Shown here piece after piece: positions 54,526 to 64,000 of a stretch of DNA of 64,000 bases. The notes beneath the pieces were generated by a model, which saw only the letters and a list, made by a program, of their open reading frames with translations, ran no database searches and was not told where the DNA came from. This DNA comes from Leptobrachium leishanense. Its lineage: Eukaryota > Chordata > Amphibia > Anura > Megophryidae. Position 1 is the stretch's first letter, and each line of letters begins with the position of its first letter. The stretch lies in NCBI GenBank assembly GCA_009667805.1, contig CM019067.1, positions 62,292,637 through 62,356,636 on the forward strand, read 5' to 3'. Position numbers and translations under genes: made by a program.

Positions 54526-56096
54526 TGGAAACAGGAGGAGAGGACTGCAAGGTGAGAGTGATTGATGGTTGCGTCAGTGAGTTGGGTGGTAGGCTTCCCT
54601 AAATAGGAACGTTTTAAGGGAGCGTTTGAAGGAAGAGAAATTAGGGGAAAGTCTGACAGTACGAGGAGAGCATTCCAGAGAGTGGGGGCGCGCGTGAGAA
54701 TCCTGCAGTCTATCATGGGAAGAGGTGATGCGGGAGGAAGCTAGGCGCAGGTCGCTGTTTGACCTTAGGGAGAGGGTTGGGGTGTATTTGGTGATTAGTG
54801 AGGACAGGTAGTGGGGAGCTGAGTTAGTGAGGGTTTTGTAGGTAAGGATAAGGATTTTGAACTTAATTCTGCAGTGGATGGGGAGCCAGTGAAGGGACTC
54901 ACAGAGGGGAGCGGCAGAGACAGAGTGGCGGGGAGGTGGATTAGCCTGGCAGAGGCGTTCAGGATGGATTGTAGGGGGGAGAGGCGGGACAGAGGGAGGC
55001 CAGATAAGAGATTATTGCAATAGTCGAGTCGGGAGATTACCAGGGCATGTATGAGTTGTTTTGTGGTGACAGCGGTAAGAAATGGCCGAATTCTGGAAAT
55101 ATTACGCAGTTGGTATCGGCAGGAGGAGGAAAGAGACTGGATGTGGGGGATGAAGGAAAGAGCAGAGTCAAGTGTAACTCCAAGACAGCGAACTTGGTTT
55201 GATGGGGAGATAGTGATACCCTCCACCGTGATAGAGAAGTCAGGAGGTGGGGAGGCATTGGAGGGAGGCATAGGAGCTCAGTCTTTGACATGTTGATCTT
55301 TAGGTGGTGGGAGGCTATCCAGGAGGAGATGCCAGATAAGCAGTCACTGACTTTGGAAAGGACAGGGGAGAGAGATCAGGGGTAGAGAGGTAGATCTGAG
55401 TGTCATCAGCGTAGAGGTGGTAATTAAAGCCAAAGCTGTTGATGATTTTGCCCAGGGAGGAGGTGTAGATGGAAAAGAGCAGAGGACCAAGGACAGAGCC
55501 TTGAGGTACACCAACAGATAGAGGCAGGATAAGAGGAGGAGTTACCAGCAAAGGACACACAGAAGGACCTGTTGGATAAATAGGAGTCAACCCAAGCGAG
55601 TGCAGTGTCACCGAGACCCAGAGAGTTGAGGGTCTGTAGAAGGAGGGGGTGGTCAACAGTGTGAAAAGCAGCCGAGAGGTCAAGCAGGATGAGAATAGGA
55701 TAGTGGCCGTGTTTTTTAGCAGTTAGGAGGTCATTGGTGACTTTGAGGGCAGTTTCAGTTGAGTGTAGGGGACGGAAGCCAGATTGCACGGGGTCAAGTA
55801 GGGAATTGGAGGACAGGAAGAGGGGAGAGGCGGTTGAAGACTAGTTTTTCTAAGAGCTTTGATGTGAAGGGAAGCAGGGATACAGGGCGGTAGTTGGATG
55901 GAGAGTTGGGATCGAGGGATGGTTTCTTTAGTAAAGGGGTAACTAGCGCGTGTTTGAAGGCGGATGGGAAGGAGCCAGTGGAGAGAGATAGGTTGAAGAT
56001 GTGTGTGAGATCAGGGGTGAGGGAGGAGGAGAGGGGAGGAATTAGATGTGAGGGAATGGGGTCGAGCGGGCACGTGGTAAGATGTGAGGAGGACAA
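54526..56096 (-). pseudogene. L2 reverse transcriptase region, frameshifted
   Basis: In order on the minus strand: NYRPVSLLPFTSKLLEKL (about 55830-55890); a frame change near 55795; [14 protein letters not shown] and [13 protein letters not shown] (motif A; the family usually has Asp at the second acidic place, here His); a frame change; [13 protein letters not shown] (motif B) and [13 protein letters not shown] (motif C, catalytic Asp pair) at about 55380-55510; a further shift; then LGVTLDSALSFIPHI and RLDYCNNLLSGLP (54795-55271). The MITE at 54152 follows the end of the coding part. The enzyme would copy the LINE RNA at the target site. At least four lesions make it non-functional. Confidence 0.9.
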
Positions 56097-56220
56097 TAAG
56101 GAATTGACTTCCTCCTCAGTGGCTGGGAGGAAGCGGCAGAGGGTGGCAGAGGGGACCTCTGGGAGTGGAGGTGGCAGATAACTATCTTGTGTTGGGATGT
56201 TGCTTCTGATAGTTAGAGTT

Positions 56221-57420
56221 TTACTGAGGAAGTAGTCTGCTAGGTCTTGAGCGCTGAAGGCAGCTGAGGGGGAGGTGCAAGTGGGTAGAGGAGGGTGTTG
56301 AAGGTGGACCAGAGCCGTTTAGGGTGGAGGACAGCGTAGATATAAGAGATGAGAAGAAGGATTGTTTGGCCAAGTGGAGGGCAGAGGTGTATGACCGGAG
56401 AATAAACTTGAAGTGAACAAAATCAGCTTCAGAGCGGGATTTCCTCCAGGCACGCTCTGCAGTGCGGGAGCATCTTTGCAGGTAGCGTGTCTGGAGAGTG
56501 TGCCAGGGCTGAAGCTGGCGGCGTGGGGCCTTACAGAGTCGAAGAGGAGCAAGAGTGTCTAGAGCAGAGATAAGAGTAGTGTTGTAGTGATTAGTGGCAG
56601 CATCAGGGCAGGTGAAGGATGAGGTGTGACGGAGGTGGTGAAGTAGATTGGAGAATTGATGGGGGTCCACAGCATGTAGATTTCTGTGAGTGTGTGTGCG
56701 GGGTGGGGGAGCAGGGTGTTTAGGAAGTCCAGATAGGTTGAAAGAGAGAAGATGGTGGTCAGAGATGGGGAAAGGGCAACAGTTGAACTCAGAAATGGAG
56801 CAGAGGTTGGAATAGACAAGGTCAATAGTGTGACCATCGCGGTGGATAGGGAGGAGGGAGAATTGTGTGAGTCCAAGGGAGGACGTGAGTGGAAGAAGTT
56901 TGGAGGCAGCAGGGGCAGAAGGATCATCAATGGGAATATTGAAGTCCCCGAGAATTAGGCATGGAAGATTAGAAGACAGGAAGTGAGAAAGCCAGGTAGC
57001 AAAGTGGTCAAAGAACTGGGAGGTTGGTCCCGGTGGGCGGTAGATGACTGCCACCCTGAGAGCCAGAGGAGAGAACAGGCGGATGCAGTGTGTCTCGAAG
57101 GAGAGGGATGGAGGGAGATGCTGGTAGGTGCAGGTGGGAGAGAGCAGGATTCCGACCCCGCCACCATTTCTCTCACCCGGTCTGGGGGTATGGCTGAAGT
57201 GTAGACCGCCATGTGAGAGAGCAGCAACGAAGGCCGTGTCAGAGGGAGTTAGCCAGGTTTCAGTTACAGCTAGGAGGTTGAAGGAGTTTGAAAGGAAGAG
57301 GTCATGGATGGCTGTGAGTTTGTTGCACACAAAGCGAGCGTTCCAGAGGACGCAGGAGAAAGAGGACAGGCGCTGAGGGTTTATGGGAATGAGGTTGCTG
57401 GGCTTGCAGGGAGGTGATTT
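56221..57420 (-). pseudogene. L2 apurinic-type endonuclease region, long open frame
   Basis: The frame is open for about 400 codons. It shows the endonuclease blocks in order: VLWNARFVCNKL, LLAVTETWL (catalytic Glu), GGGVGILLS, VAVIYRPPGP, LILGDFNIPIDDP (Asp and Asn), DGHTIDLVYS and ISDHHLLSFNL (Asp-His). The enzyme nicks target DNA to prime reverse transcription. The frame continues into the linker and ends before the reverse transcriptase, which lies in other frames. The domain is intact in this copy, but it is separated by shifts from both the leader and the polymerase. Confidence 0.88.
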
Positions 57421-57736
57421 ATGTGTGATGGAGATAGGGAAGTATTGGATGTGTTGTGGGGCCAGGGTTAGGGGATATGTCACCTGCATAGAGTAACAGC
57501 AGGAGGGTGAGAAAGAGAAGGTGGGAATGGGATTTGTGTGAATGGGAGTGATTGGCAGCACAAGAGTTAGAGTTAGACCATGTTCTGAGGAAACAAAGGA
57601 GCTCATGCGAGGCCATCATGTGGGACGAGAGGAGGGAGGGAGAGATGCAGATAGTGTAGGGGTCAGTGGTAGAGGGGCAGGAGTTCCATTTAAGGAGAAC
57701 GGTAGAAGTAAAGAGTAGAAGCGTGAGAGAAAGCAT
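57419..57736 (-). pseudogene. L2 N-terminal leader with hydrophobic start and 2A-like motif
   Basis: A 105-codon frame starts MLSLTLLLFTSTVLLKW, which resembles a signal peptide. Residues 73-83 (LLFLTLLLLLY) are strongly hydrophobic. They are followed at 85-93 by GDISPNPGP (57458-57484). The NPGP ending is the hallmark of 2A ribosome-skipping peptides, known at the start of several L2/CR1-type LINE proteins. The canonical form has Glu where this has Ser. The frame stops soon after and the endonuclease lies in another frame. Skipping activity is unproven. Confidence 0.7.
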
Positions 57737-57790
57737 GATATAGACGTGTGTTTACCCAGAGTAAAAAGTGGGCCTTGCAGTTCCTTCCTC

Positions 57791-58311
57791 CAGTCCCGCA
57801 ACTCCAGGAAATCAACTCCAAACTTCCACTTAAGAAGGCCACTTAGGATGGCACAAGAGCCAATATAGGAATAAATATTTGCAGGTTGTTATTCTACAAA
57901 AAGAGTTCTCAGCGGGTTCACTGCAGGGAAAACGAGGTTAAAAAGACGCTCCAATTTGGCTTCGTCTGTATTGGACGCCTCTCTCTATATGTCCGCAGCC
58001 AAATTGGATGCTGTGGCCCAAACGGAGCACCTTTTCCATAGTTACAGTTACAACTTAGGTTTAATATTTTGGGATAGAAATTAGGGATGGGATACATGAA
58101 AGAGTTAGAAACTAGTAGCATTAGTAAATAGGGTTAGGGTTTCAAATTAGGGTTAGAAAGTAGGGTCGGGGTCATTTAACCATTCATGCTTATTTTAGGG
58201 CTGGGATTAGGGTTAACCTTAACATTCTGCTCCATTTTTAGACAACAGATGATTCTACCCCTTCTTTAGTTGTTTGCATCTTTTTTACAATGTCATTTTG
58301 TGATGCTTTAA
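57791..58311. other. Unassigned sequence
   Basis: Contains an imperfect palindrome around 57950-58030 (CCAATTTGGCTTCG..AGCCAAATTGGATG) that may be a MITE remnant, and short GGGTTAGGG words at 58126-58160. No coding gene. Confidence 0.35.
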
Positions 58312-58621
58312 CGCCGGGATCAGATGAGCAGACTTCAGAGCGTTCCTTCCACACGATGCCCGTCTGGCCAACTCGCTGAGCTTAGTTAGTGCACTCAGCG
58401 CTTTAAAGCGTGATCCTTCTATGGAGGATCACGCTTTGCAGCCCCGTCATCGCATGTCTAGCATTTTGGCGGGGAGACTTTGTGAGCGGATGCCTTTTGC
58501 GCACGCATTCCGTGTGCACACACAAGCGTGTGACCTGCCTGTTGCAGCATCACAATGTTGCGATGGATGCCGGTAGTCACGTCAGTATGGGCGCACCTAG
58601 TACGCTCACCTGACACCGGCC
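58312..58621. mobile_element. Harbinger-like MITE, GGCYNRTGTCAGA family, shorter copy
   Basis: Ends CGCCGGGATCAGATGAGC and GCTCACCTGACACCGGCC, flanked by TTAA (58308-58311 and 58622-58625). It is CpG-rich with a GATCACGCTTT..AAAGCGTGATCC hairpin at 58404-58436. At 310 bp it is shorter than its relatives. Confidence 0.75.
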
Positions 58622-58625
58622 TTAA

Positions 58626-59012
58626 GGTGAATCTTTTCCATAGGATACCTTCTCAAGGAAGTGTTAATCCATTTTTAATTCTGTCAATTTTTATTGAATG
58701 GACATTTAGAGAAAAGAAAACATGTAATACATTCTCAGCTTATATTACTATAGACAACAAATATAAATATCAAATGTCACATGACAAATAAAACTTTATA
58801 AAGGCATTAAAACAACAACATACTAAGATGATACAATTATACAGCATACCACAGATAATACGTTATTCCTTGCATCTCTGGGGTAAGGATGTGAACAAAG
58901 GGTAAATAGCAAAAACATGATATACCTGGAAATAACATTCCCCAAGGGGTGGCGGTTACCTGAATGCCAAGGTACAAAGGAGCCTATATGGCTGTTGGCA
59001 ACACTCTGTTGT
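58626..59012. other. Unassigned spacer
   Basis: AT-rich. Nothing recognised. Confidence 0.4.
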
Positions 59013-59140
59013 TACATAGTTACAAATTTACATAGGCTGAAAAAAAGGCATATGTCCATCGAGTTCAGTGTTTCACACATAACCTAGTGTTGTTGATCCA
59101 AAAGAAGGCAAAAAACCCAGTCTGAAATGATGTTGAGCTA
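59013..59140. mobile_element. Dispersed repeat (TTACATAGTTACA..GGCTGAAAAAA family)
   Basis: TTACATAGTTACAAATTTAC, then AGGCTGAAAAAAAGGCATAT, GTCCATCGAGTTCAG and GATCCAAAAGAAGGCAAAAA. The same opening is seen at 44104 and 44820. This is a common short repeat in amphibian and fish genomes. Its superfamily is not clear to me. Confidence 0.6.
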
Positions 59141-59275
59141 CTATTAAGATCTATGTCTGGTTGGAATATGTATCAGATGGAGGCGGGCCCTATTCCCATG
59201 TTGCTGTTCAGCATAACAGCTCGTGTGCTCTTTTTGTTTTGTAATGGCATATTACATTTAGGAAACTAACTGAGC
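59141..59275. other. Short unassigned spacer
   Basis: No feature recognised before the LTR target duplication. Confidence 0.4.
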
Positions 59276-59783
59276 TTGCGTGTTACGTCCTGCGCCCCCT
59301 CCGGCCGAGGTGGACATTGCCAGTGAAGTTTTGGACTTTTAGTGTATCTGGCGCCACCTCTGGCTTCTTTGAACTATGCACCTTGGTTCTGGACATTCAG
59401 TCACTTCCTGACGTCTAGCCTGGACATACACACCTGGACTGAATTGCTAATGAACTCATGTGCTTAAAAGCAGGCAGCGCCCAAAGAAGGACGCTGCCTC
59501 ATTTGTTCTGGAGCTCATCGTGTTAGGTACTCTTTCTGATCCAAGCCTCCTAGTGATTCATGGTCTAGTCTAGTCTAGTTTGTTTTGCATTCTGTGTTAT
59601 TATCAGTCCTATCTGTGCTCTCAGTTTAAGCTATTTCCTCAATGTGTCCTAGCTTTATCCTGTTTGTCTCCTGGTCTCCTCCATGTCTTGTATTTCCCCT
59701 GTTGAGTTCAGTTTAATCCTTCCATCCTACATTGCTTTTGTTTTCAGTATTTGGGTTTCTGCTTAGGTTTTGCTCAGTTCCCT

Positions 59784-60644
59784 GATTTCTGGTTTTATGC
59801 TGATGACACTCAGATCTACCTCTCTACCCCTGATCTCTCTCCCCCTGTCCTTTCAAAAGTCAGTGACTGTTTATCTGGCATCTCCTCCTGGATGGCCTCC
59901 CACCACCTAAAGATCAACATGTCAAAGACTGAGCTCCTACTTATTCCTCCCTCCAATGCCTCCCCACCTCCTGACTTCTCTATCACGGTGGAGGGTATCA
60001 CCATCTCCCCATCAAACTAAGTTCGCTGTCTTGGAGTTACACTTGACTCTGCTCTTTCCTTCATCCCCCACATGAAGTCTCTTTCCTCCTCCTGCCGATA
60101 CCAACTGCGTAATATTTCCAGAATTCAGCCATTTCTTACCGCTGTCACCACAAAACAACTCATACACGCCCTGGTAATCTCCCGACTCGACTATTGCAAT
60201 AATCTCTTATCTGGCCTCCCTCTGTCCCGCCTCTCCCCCCTACAATCTATCCTGAATGCCTCCGCCAGGCTAATTCACCTCACCCGCCGCTCTGTCTCTG
60301 CCGCTCCCCTCTGCGAGTCCCTTCACTGGCTCCCCATCCACTGCAGAATTAAGTTCAAAATCCTTATCCTTACCTACAAAACCCTCACTAACTCAGCTCC
60401 CCACTACGTGTCCTCACTAATCACCAAATACACTCCAGCCCGCTCTCTAAGGTCAAACAGTGACCTGCGCCTAGCTTCTCCCCGCATCACCTCTTCCCAT
60501 GATAGAATGCAGGATTTCTCATGCGCAGCCCCCACTCTCTGGAACGCTCTCCCTCATACTGTCAAACTTTCCCCTAACTTCTCTTCCTTCAAACGCTCCC
60601 TTAAAACATTCCTATTTAGGGAAGCCTACCACCCAACTCACTGA
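59784..60644 (+). pseudogene. L2 reverse transcriptase C-terminal fragment with one nonsense codon
   Basis: One frame runs from [16 protein letters not shown] (catalytic Asp pair of motif C) through SWMASHHLKINMSKTE, ITISPSN, a TAA at 60018-60020, VRCLGVTLDSALSFIPH, QLIHALVISRLDYCNNLLSG, SLHWLPIHCRIKFKIL and FKRSLKTFLFREAYHPTH, ending at 60644. The antisense copy has CAA at the stop position, so the nonsense change is a single C to T. No other frame break is visible. The polymerase fingers and endonuclease are absent by 5' truncation. Confidence 0.9.
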
Positions 60645-60868
60645 CACAACCATCAATCACTCTCACTTTACAGTCCTCTCCTCCTGTTTCCAACCCCAAC
60701 CCTCCCAGATTGTGAGTTCCTACGGGAATAGGGGCCTCATCTCCTCCTGTACTGTTTGTCAAATGTTGTTCAATGTATTGTATTGTAACCCTGTCTATAC
60801 TGTGCTTATTGTAGAGCGTTGCGGAATATGCTGGCGCTTTATAAATAAAGAATAATAATAATAATAAT
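59784..60868 (+). mobile_element. L2 LINE, 5'-truncated 3' fragment nested in the LTR
   Basis: It starts inside the reverse transcriptase (TATGCTGATGACACTCAG) and runs to the 3' end GCGCTTTATAAATAAAG followed by (AAT)6. It is close to the complement of 53983-55440, so it is the same subfamily. No obvious target duplication surrounds it. Confidence 0.9.
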
Positions 60869-61059
60869 ATGTATATTTTGTTCTGTAACCTGCTGTCTGT
60901 TTTTTCTGGTTCCTCGTTGTTTATTCGTTTTTTTTTTAGTAAATATATTCCTTTATTTACTTTCTGTTCTCGGTTCATGTTTGTGCACTGCAATAGAGCT
61001 CACACCCTCCTGTTCCATGTCTAGCCAGGTCCCCCCCAGTCGTTACATTGCGTTTTGGA

Positions 61060-61570
61060 TGTAGTGTCAGGTTATTGCACATTAATGTCTCCTATACTTT
61101 GTTTAGCAGATGCAAAATTGGCCTCAGAAAATGGAGAATGAGCAATTCCAACAAGCTCATTCTCCATCTGCAACTGATGTTATTCTGAATAGGAAAGTCA
61201 AACACAGCATGGCTAACACAGGGGGACTCCCCAAATGCCGAGTCAGCACCGGGGTGCTCCACTGTCTGGGATCCACAGTCCACCAATAGTGTATACCAAA
61301 AATCTGCAGGTCACACCAGGAGCTTGACCATATAAAGATATTTATTGTAGAGCGGCCACAGGGGTACTGGATACAAGTGACGTTTCAGCGATGTGCCTTA
61401 GTCATGCCTAATCCATCCACTCCCATAGACATCTTATATACATATGTTACATTGGGTACAAATAGTTTTAGTATTACTTTTTTTGCCTATTTTTTATTGC
61501 TAACCCATTCTATGCGTTACATGAAAAAGCGGTCAATTCTAGTCCTGCAGGTTCCTTTCGTTTTTTAAGG
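61060..61570 (-). mobile_element. Possible Penelope-like terminal fragment with degraded hammerhead-like core
   Basis: On the minus strand ATGACTAAGGCACATCG, then CTGAAACGTCAC, stands at 61374-61406. It is followed by GTGGCCGCTCTACAATAAAT and GGTGTGACCTGCAGATTTT. The GAAACGTC box is what a minimal-stem-III hammerhead would have. The first core box has two changes from CTGANGA. Assignment is tentative. Confidence 0.4.
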
Positions 61571-63246
61571 CTCAGGAGGTTTTGAATTTGGACAGGAGAT
61601 AAATGAAAGCATTAATAAAACACATTAAGATTGCTATCATAGATGTAAATCGATGGTACTGTTTAATCAATTTTCTCTGCTGTTATTAGAACGGCAAAAA
61701 AAAATATATAAAAGTTCCACAGGTTTGACTTTTCAATTATAACAAAGTTCATTAATACAATATCGAGAGATGGGACAAATAAGAATTATATTTCCCATTT
61801 TAAGGATGGTTAATCGATGCAAATATATGCAAAACCATTAGAAAAATGAATTCAGATGTGATGAATTAGAATAAATTAAAATATTGCTCAACAATCCAAT
61901 TAACCTTTCGGATCCGGAGAAGAAAAGCATTTTAAGATTCCTTGTGTTTGTTTTAGTACAACACTCAACACATAAAGGCAATTAAAAATTAAAAACGCGA
62001 GATTTTTATTTATTTTTAATAGTTTATCATTGTTGTTAGTTCCTCAAGTAAAATAGTTGAAGTAATTACAGCTCAAATATAAAAAGCTATGGTTTACATT
62101 GGTTGCGGCAATAACGGTAATGGGGTTGTCAGAAAAATTTTTTTCTGTACAATTACATCAAATTCATTCTGTGGGGCAAATGGCTGGTTTTATTTACAGT
62201 ACACATTTGATAAAAGGCAAATTAGGTCATCAGTGATAAAGGGGAGGAATTAAAAAATTACAAATATAACTGTATTTACAAAACAAATACATAAAAATAG
62301 TCTTCATTTCAATACATAGCTGTTAATATTCCTCAAATATATAAAACTATATATAGAAGCATTTTGGATATTTCAGATAGGTAGAAGAGTTTTATTAACC
62401 CATTCATTAACAAGCACTTTTTGTTGGAAAAAAAAATATCATAACATTTATTTCAAACATAGGATGTGTAGTTAACTTTTTTTATAACATAAATTGTAGT
62501 TAACAATTAAACATTGAGTAAAGATGACAATTTTTCTCATATGTTGCTGATCCGAGATGGTTACAAGATTAAAATGTTGTAAATTGGCCATTTTAAAATT
62601 TTCATGTATTTGTTTATCCTTGACAGAAACATTGAATTAAAATTTCCTGTGGTTGTCCTTACAAAATTCCACACATGGTCTGCATTAGCAATATACAGGC
62701 AGAGATGGTCATTGTGTCAAATACAGTATTGTGATACAGATAGATAATAAAATGGTCAGATCTCCTGCTTATGGGGATTTGTAGTGATCATAATGAGATT
62801 ATTAGCAATGCAGCTTCCATAAAATACCAATAGAATATAAAAATAATATCTGTATGTGACATAATGCCTGTGTATGGAAATTACAGTAACACCTTGTATC
62901 TGTACTGCGCAGGGATTTTCACTCATTATAACCTCCTGAATCTTATCCCTGTACAGCGGTGAGTGACCCCAGAGCTCTCCATATATTCTGCCTTCTGCCT
63001 GGCTGTTGTAATGCAGCAGTAAAGTTTGTTGAGATTTTTGTTAATGTGTAGCTTCTTTACAGTAATATGGGGGAAAGGAGTAAGATCTCACGGAGAATTT
63101 TGTTATCCCACAGGGGCCACACTATAAACTGGCCATCCCAGTGCCAACAGCAGAAACTGGAGTTGGCACAGGGGTGGGGTTATACACCAAGGGTAGACAG
63201 GACCTAAAATATTGGTCAGAAACCTTGGCCGTCCAGATTTTTTGAA
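61571..63246. other. Single-copy-looking AT-rich block, candidate conserved non-coding elements
   Basis: The longest stretch in the window without a recognisable repeat. It has words such as GAAGTAATTACAGCTC, GATGTAAATCGATGG, GGTTAATCGATGCAAAT and GGTCATCAGTGATAAAGG, suggestive of homeodomain and GATA-type sites. No coding frame is supported. Candidate status rests on appearance. Confidence 0.32.
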
Positions 63247-63306
63247 ACTACATATCCCATGATGCCTAGTCAGCTCAAACAGTGTTAGCATTATGGGATA
63301 TGTAGT
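63247..63306. promoter_or_regulatory. Inverted pair of ACTACATATCCCATGATGC motifs
   Basis: ACTACATATCCCATGATGC (63247-63265) is mirrored by GCATTATGGGATATGTAGT (63288-63306), a 19-bp stem with one mismatch and a 22-nt loop. The motif ACTACA-N-TCCCA resembles the ZNF143/Staf binding site. Such hairpins also occur as a dispersed MITE-like repeat, so repeat origin and factor binding are both possible. Confidence 0.5.
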
Positions 63307-64000
63307 ACAAATTAACTGTTTACCATACACCTATGCAGCTCACCTGCCGTGATTGATTGATGTCCAGATGGCCATTGGTAAAAGAGGTCTGACTGCTGCT
63401 GCTGCTGCTGCTTGGTCTCCAGTCCTCAATGTGACTCAGGAGGAGGGCATGGCCTGCGAGTGCAACATTGTATCACCTTGTGCTGACTGCCTACATACAG
63501 CATATACTCACATATTTACCCAAGCATATTTTGACATGCTAATATTAACCCATTGTCTTATACATTCACAAACGAATTCCTGGCTGTCTAGTGGACCCCT
63601 ATTGCAACCAACTACGACAGCCTGCTTGTTTCCTCCGCTCCTGCATCCACCTTACCTGGTGACAGACAGTGGAGATCTTCAGGTACCTCGCCAGGTACTC
63701 TGATGCTCCAGGGATGGAGTGGTCAAACTCAGAGTGCCTCCACGCGGGCCCTGAAATTTCCTGTTAGCCTCTAATAGCGTAGCTGGCGGTGTATGGTTTT
63801 GCACAATATGCTGTTCTGTCACAGAAAGGGGGTATTGTAGGGGAACATGACAAGAAGGTAAGGTCTTGGTGACTGGGGTGTACCGGCTTCTCCCTTACTA
63901 TACAGCTGAATGGATTTAAATAAAAAATTGCTTGTTTTACATGCTAAATTGATTTAAATAATAATAAACAAAACACTAGGGAGACAGGGAGCTTCTAATC
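63307..64000. other. Unassigned sequence to the window end
   Basis: Contains a (CTG)6 run at about 63395-63412 and a 116-codon plus-strand frame (63353-63703) without recognisable domain or splice signals of note. No repeat terminus found. Confidence 0.3.

Larger units (their letters stand above)
53983..57790 (-). mobile_element. L2-clade LINE, nearly full length, antisense, holding a hAT MITE
   Basis: On the minus strand the order is a signal-like leader with a 2A-like motif, endonuclease, reverse transcriptase and the 3' tail GCTGGCGCTATATAAATAAAG near 53990. The only large interruption is the MITE at 54152-54517. The 5' edge is placed at about 57790 by loss of coding similarity. The 3' end shows an AAT-rich run instead of poly-A, as in the copy at 60868. 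Confidence 0.88.
59281..61047. mobile_element. Solo LTR with 5-bp duplication TTGCG, split by an L2 fragment
   Basis: It starts TGTTACGTCCTGCGCC and ends CCCAGTCGTTACA. TTGCG stands before it (59276-59280) and after it (61048-61052). Without the L2 insertion (about 59784-60868) the LTR is about 680 bp. A GTGCTTAAAAGCAGG box near 59460 is a plausible TATA region. It is gypsy-like on the basis of its ends and size only. Confidence 0.8.

Noticed and set aside
63353..63703. 116-codon frame starting near a CTG run
   Set aside because: The alanine run comes from the CTG repeat read in another frame, and the rest has no recognisable domain or supporting context.

Overview
This window looks like repeat-rich intergenic or intronic DNA from a vertebrate, most likely an anuran amphibian. 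The main evidence is the mixture of mobile elements: several Tc1/mariner families, Harbinger-like, hAT and TTAA-target DNA transposons, an L2-type and a Tx1/L1-type LINE, Penelope-like elements with a GIY-YIG endonuclease and hammerhead-like motifs, and gypsy-like solo LTRs. I found no host protein-coding exon, rRNA or functional tRNA gene. Every long open frame with recognisable homology belongs to a mobile element, and nearly all are broken. All family names come from motif recognition, not database searches.

Layout. 1-7200: TTAA-flanked elements (one swollen by a 28-bp-unit minisatellite), a possible conserved block at 3850-4505, and elements with CAGGGTTATTC termini. 8938-12356: a GATA-type satellite split by a Tc1 element. 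12410-20678: two CpG-rich Harbinger-like MITEs, a second copy of the same Tc1 and a third, internally deleted Tc1. 21722-25567: a CAGGG element carrying a SINE, a solo LTR with CATGA duplication, another Harbinger-like MITE and an L1 tail. 25591-27146: a head-to-head inverted Penelope-like insertion with a hammerhead-like motif and 16-bp flanking repeats. 29329-32707: an L1/Tx1 with intact ORF1 and a large internal deletion in ORF2. 33474-35507: a 5'-truncated Penelope-like element with GIY-YIG frame and a second hammerhead-like motif. 35508-45728: more TTAA elements, CAGGG pieces, an L2 tail, a hAT-like MITE and a fold-back insertion. 46354-52878: a CAGGG element broken by a hAT element, itself broken by another Tc1. 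53983-57790: a nearly full-length antisense L2 interrupted by a hAT MITE with 8-bp duplication. 59281-61047: a solo LTR split by an L2 3' fragment. 61571-64000: mostly AT-rich single-copy-looking sequence with a paired ACTACA-type motif.

The sequence is best read as layers of insertion. Several host and guest relations are clear from exact target duplications, so the relative order of activity can be worked out. The remaining non-repeat islands (around 3850, 20700, 28600, 41400, 53000 and 61600) have homeodomain-like AT-rich motifs and could be conserved non-coding elements, but that cannot be shown from one sequence.
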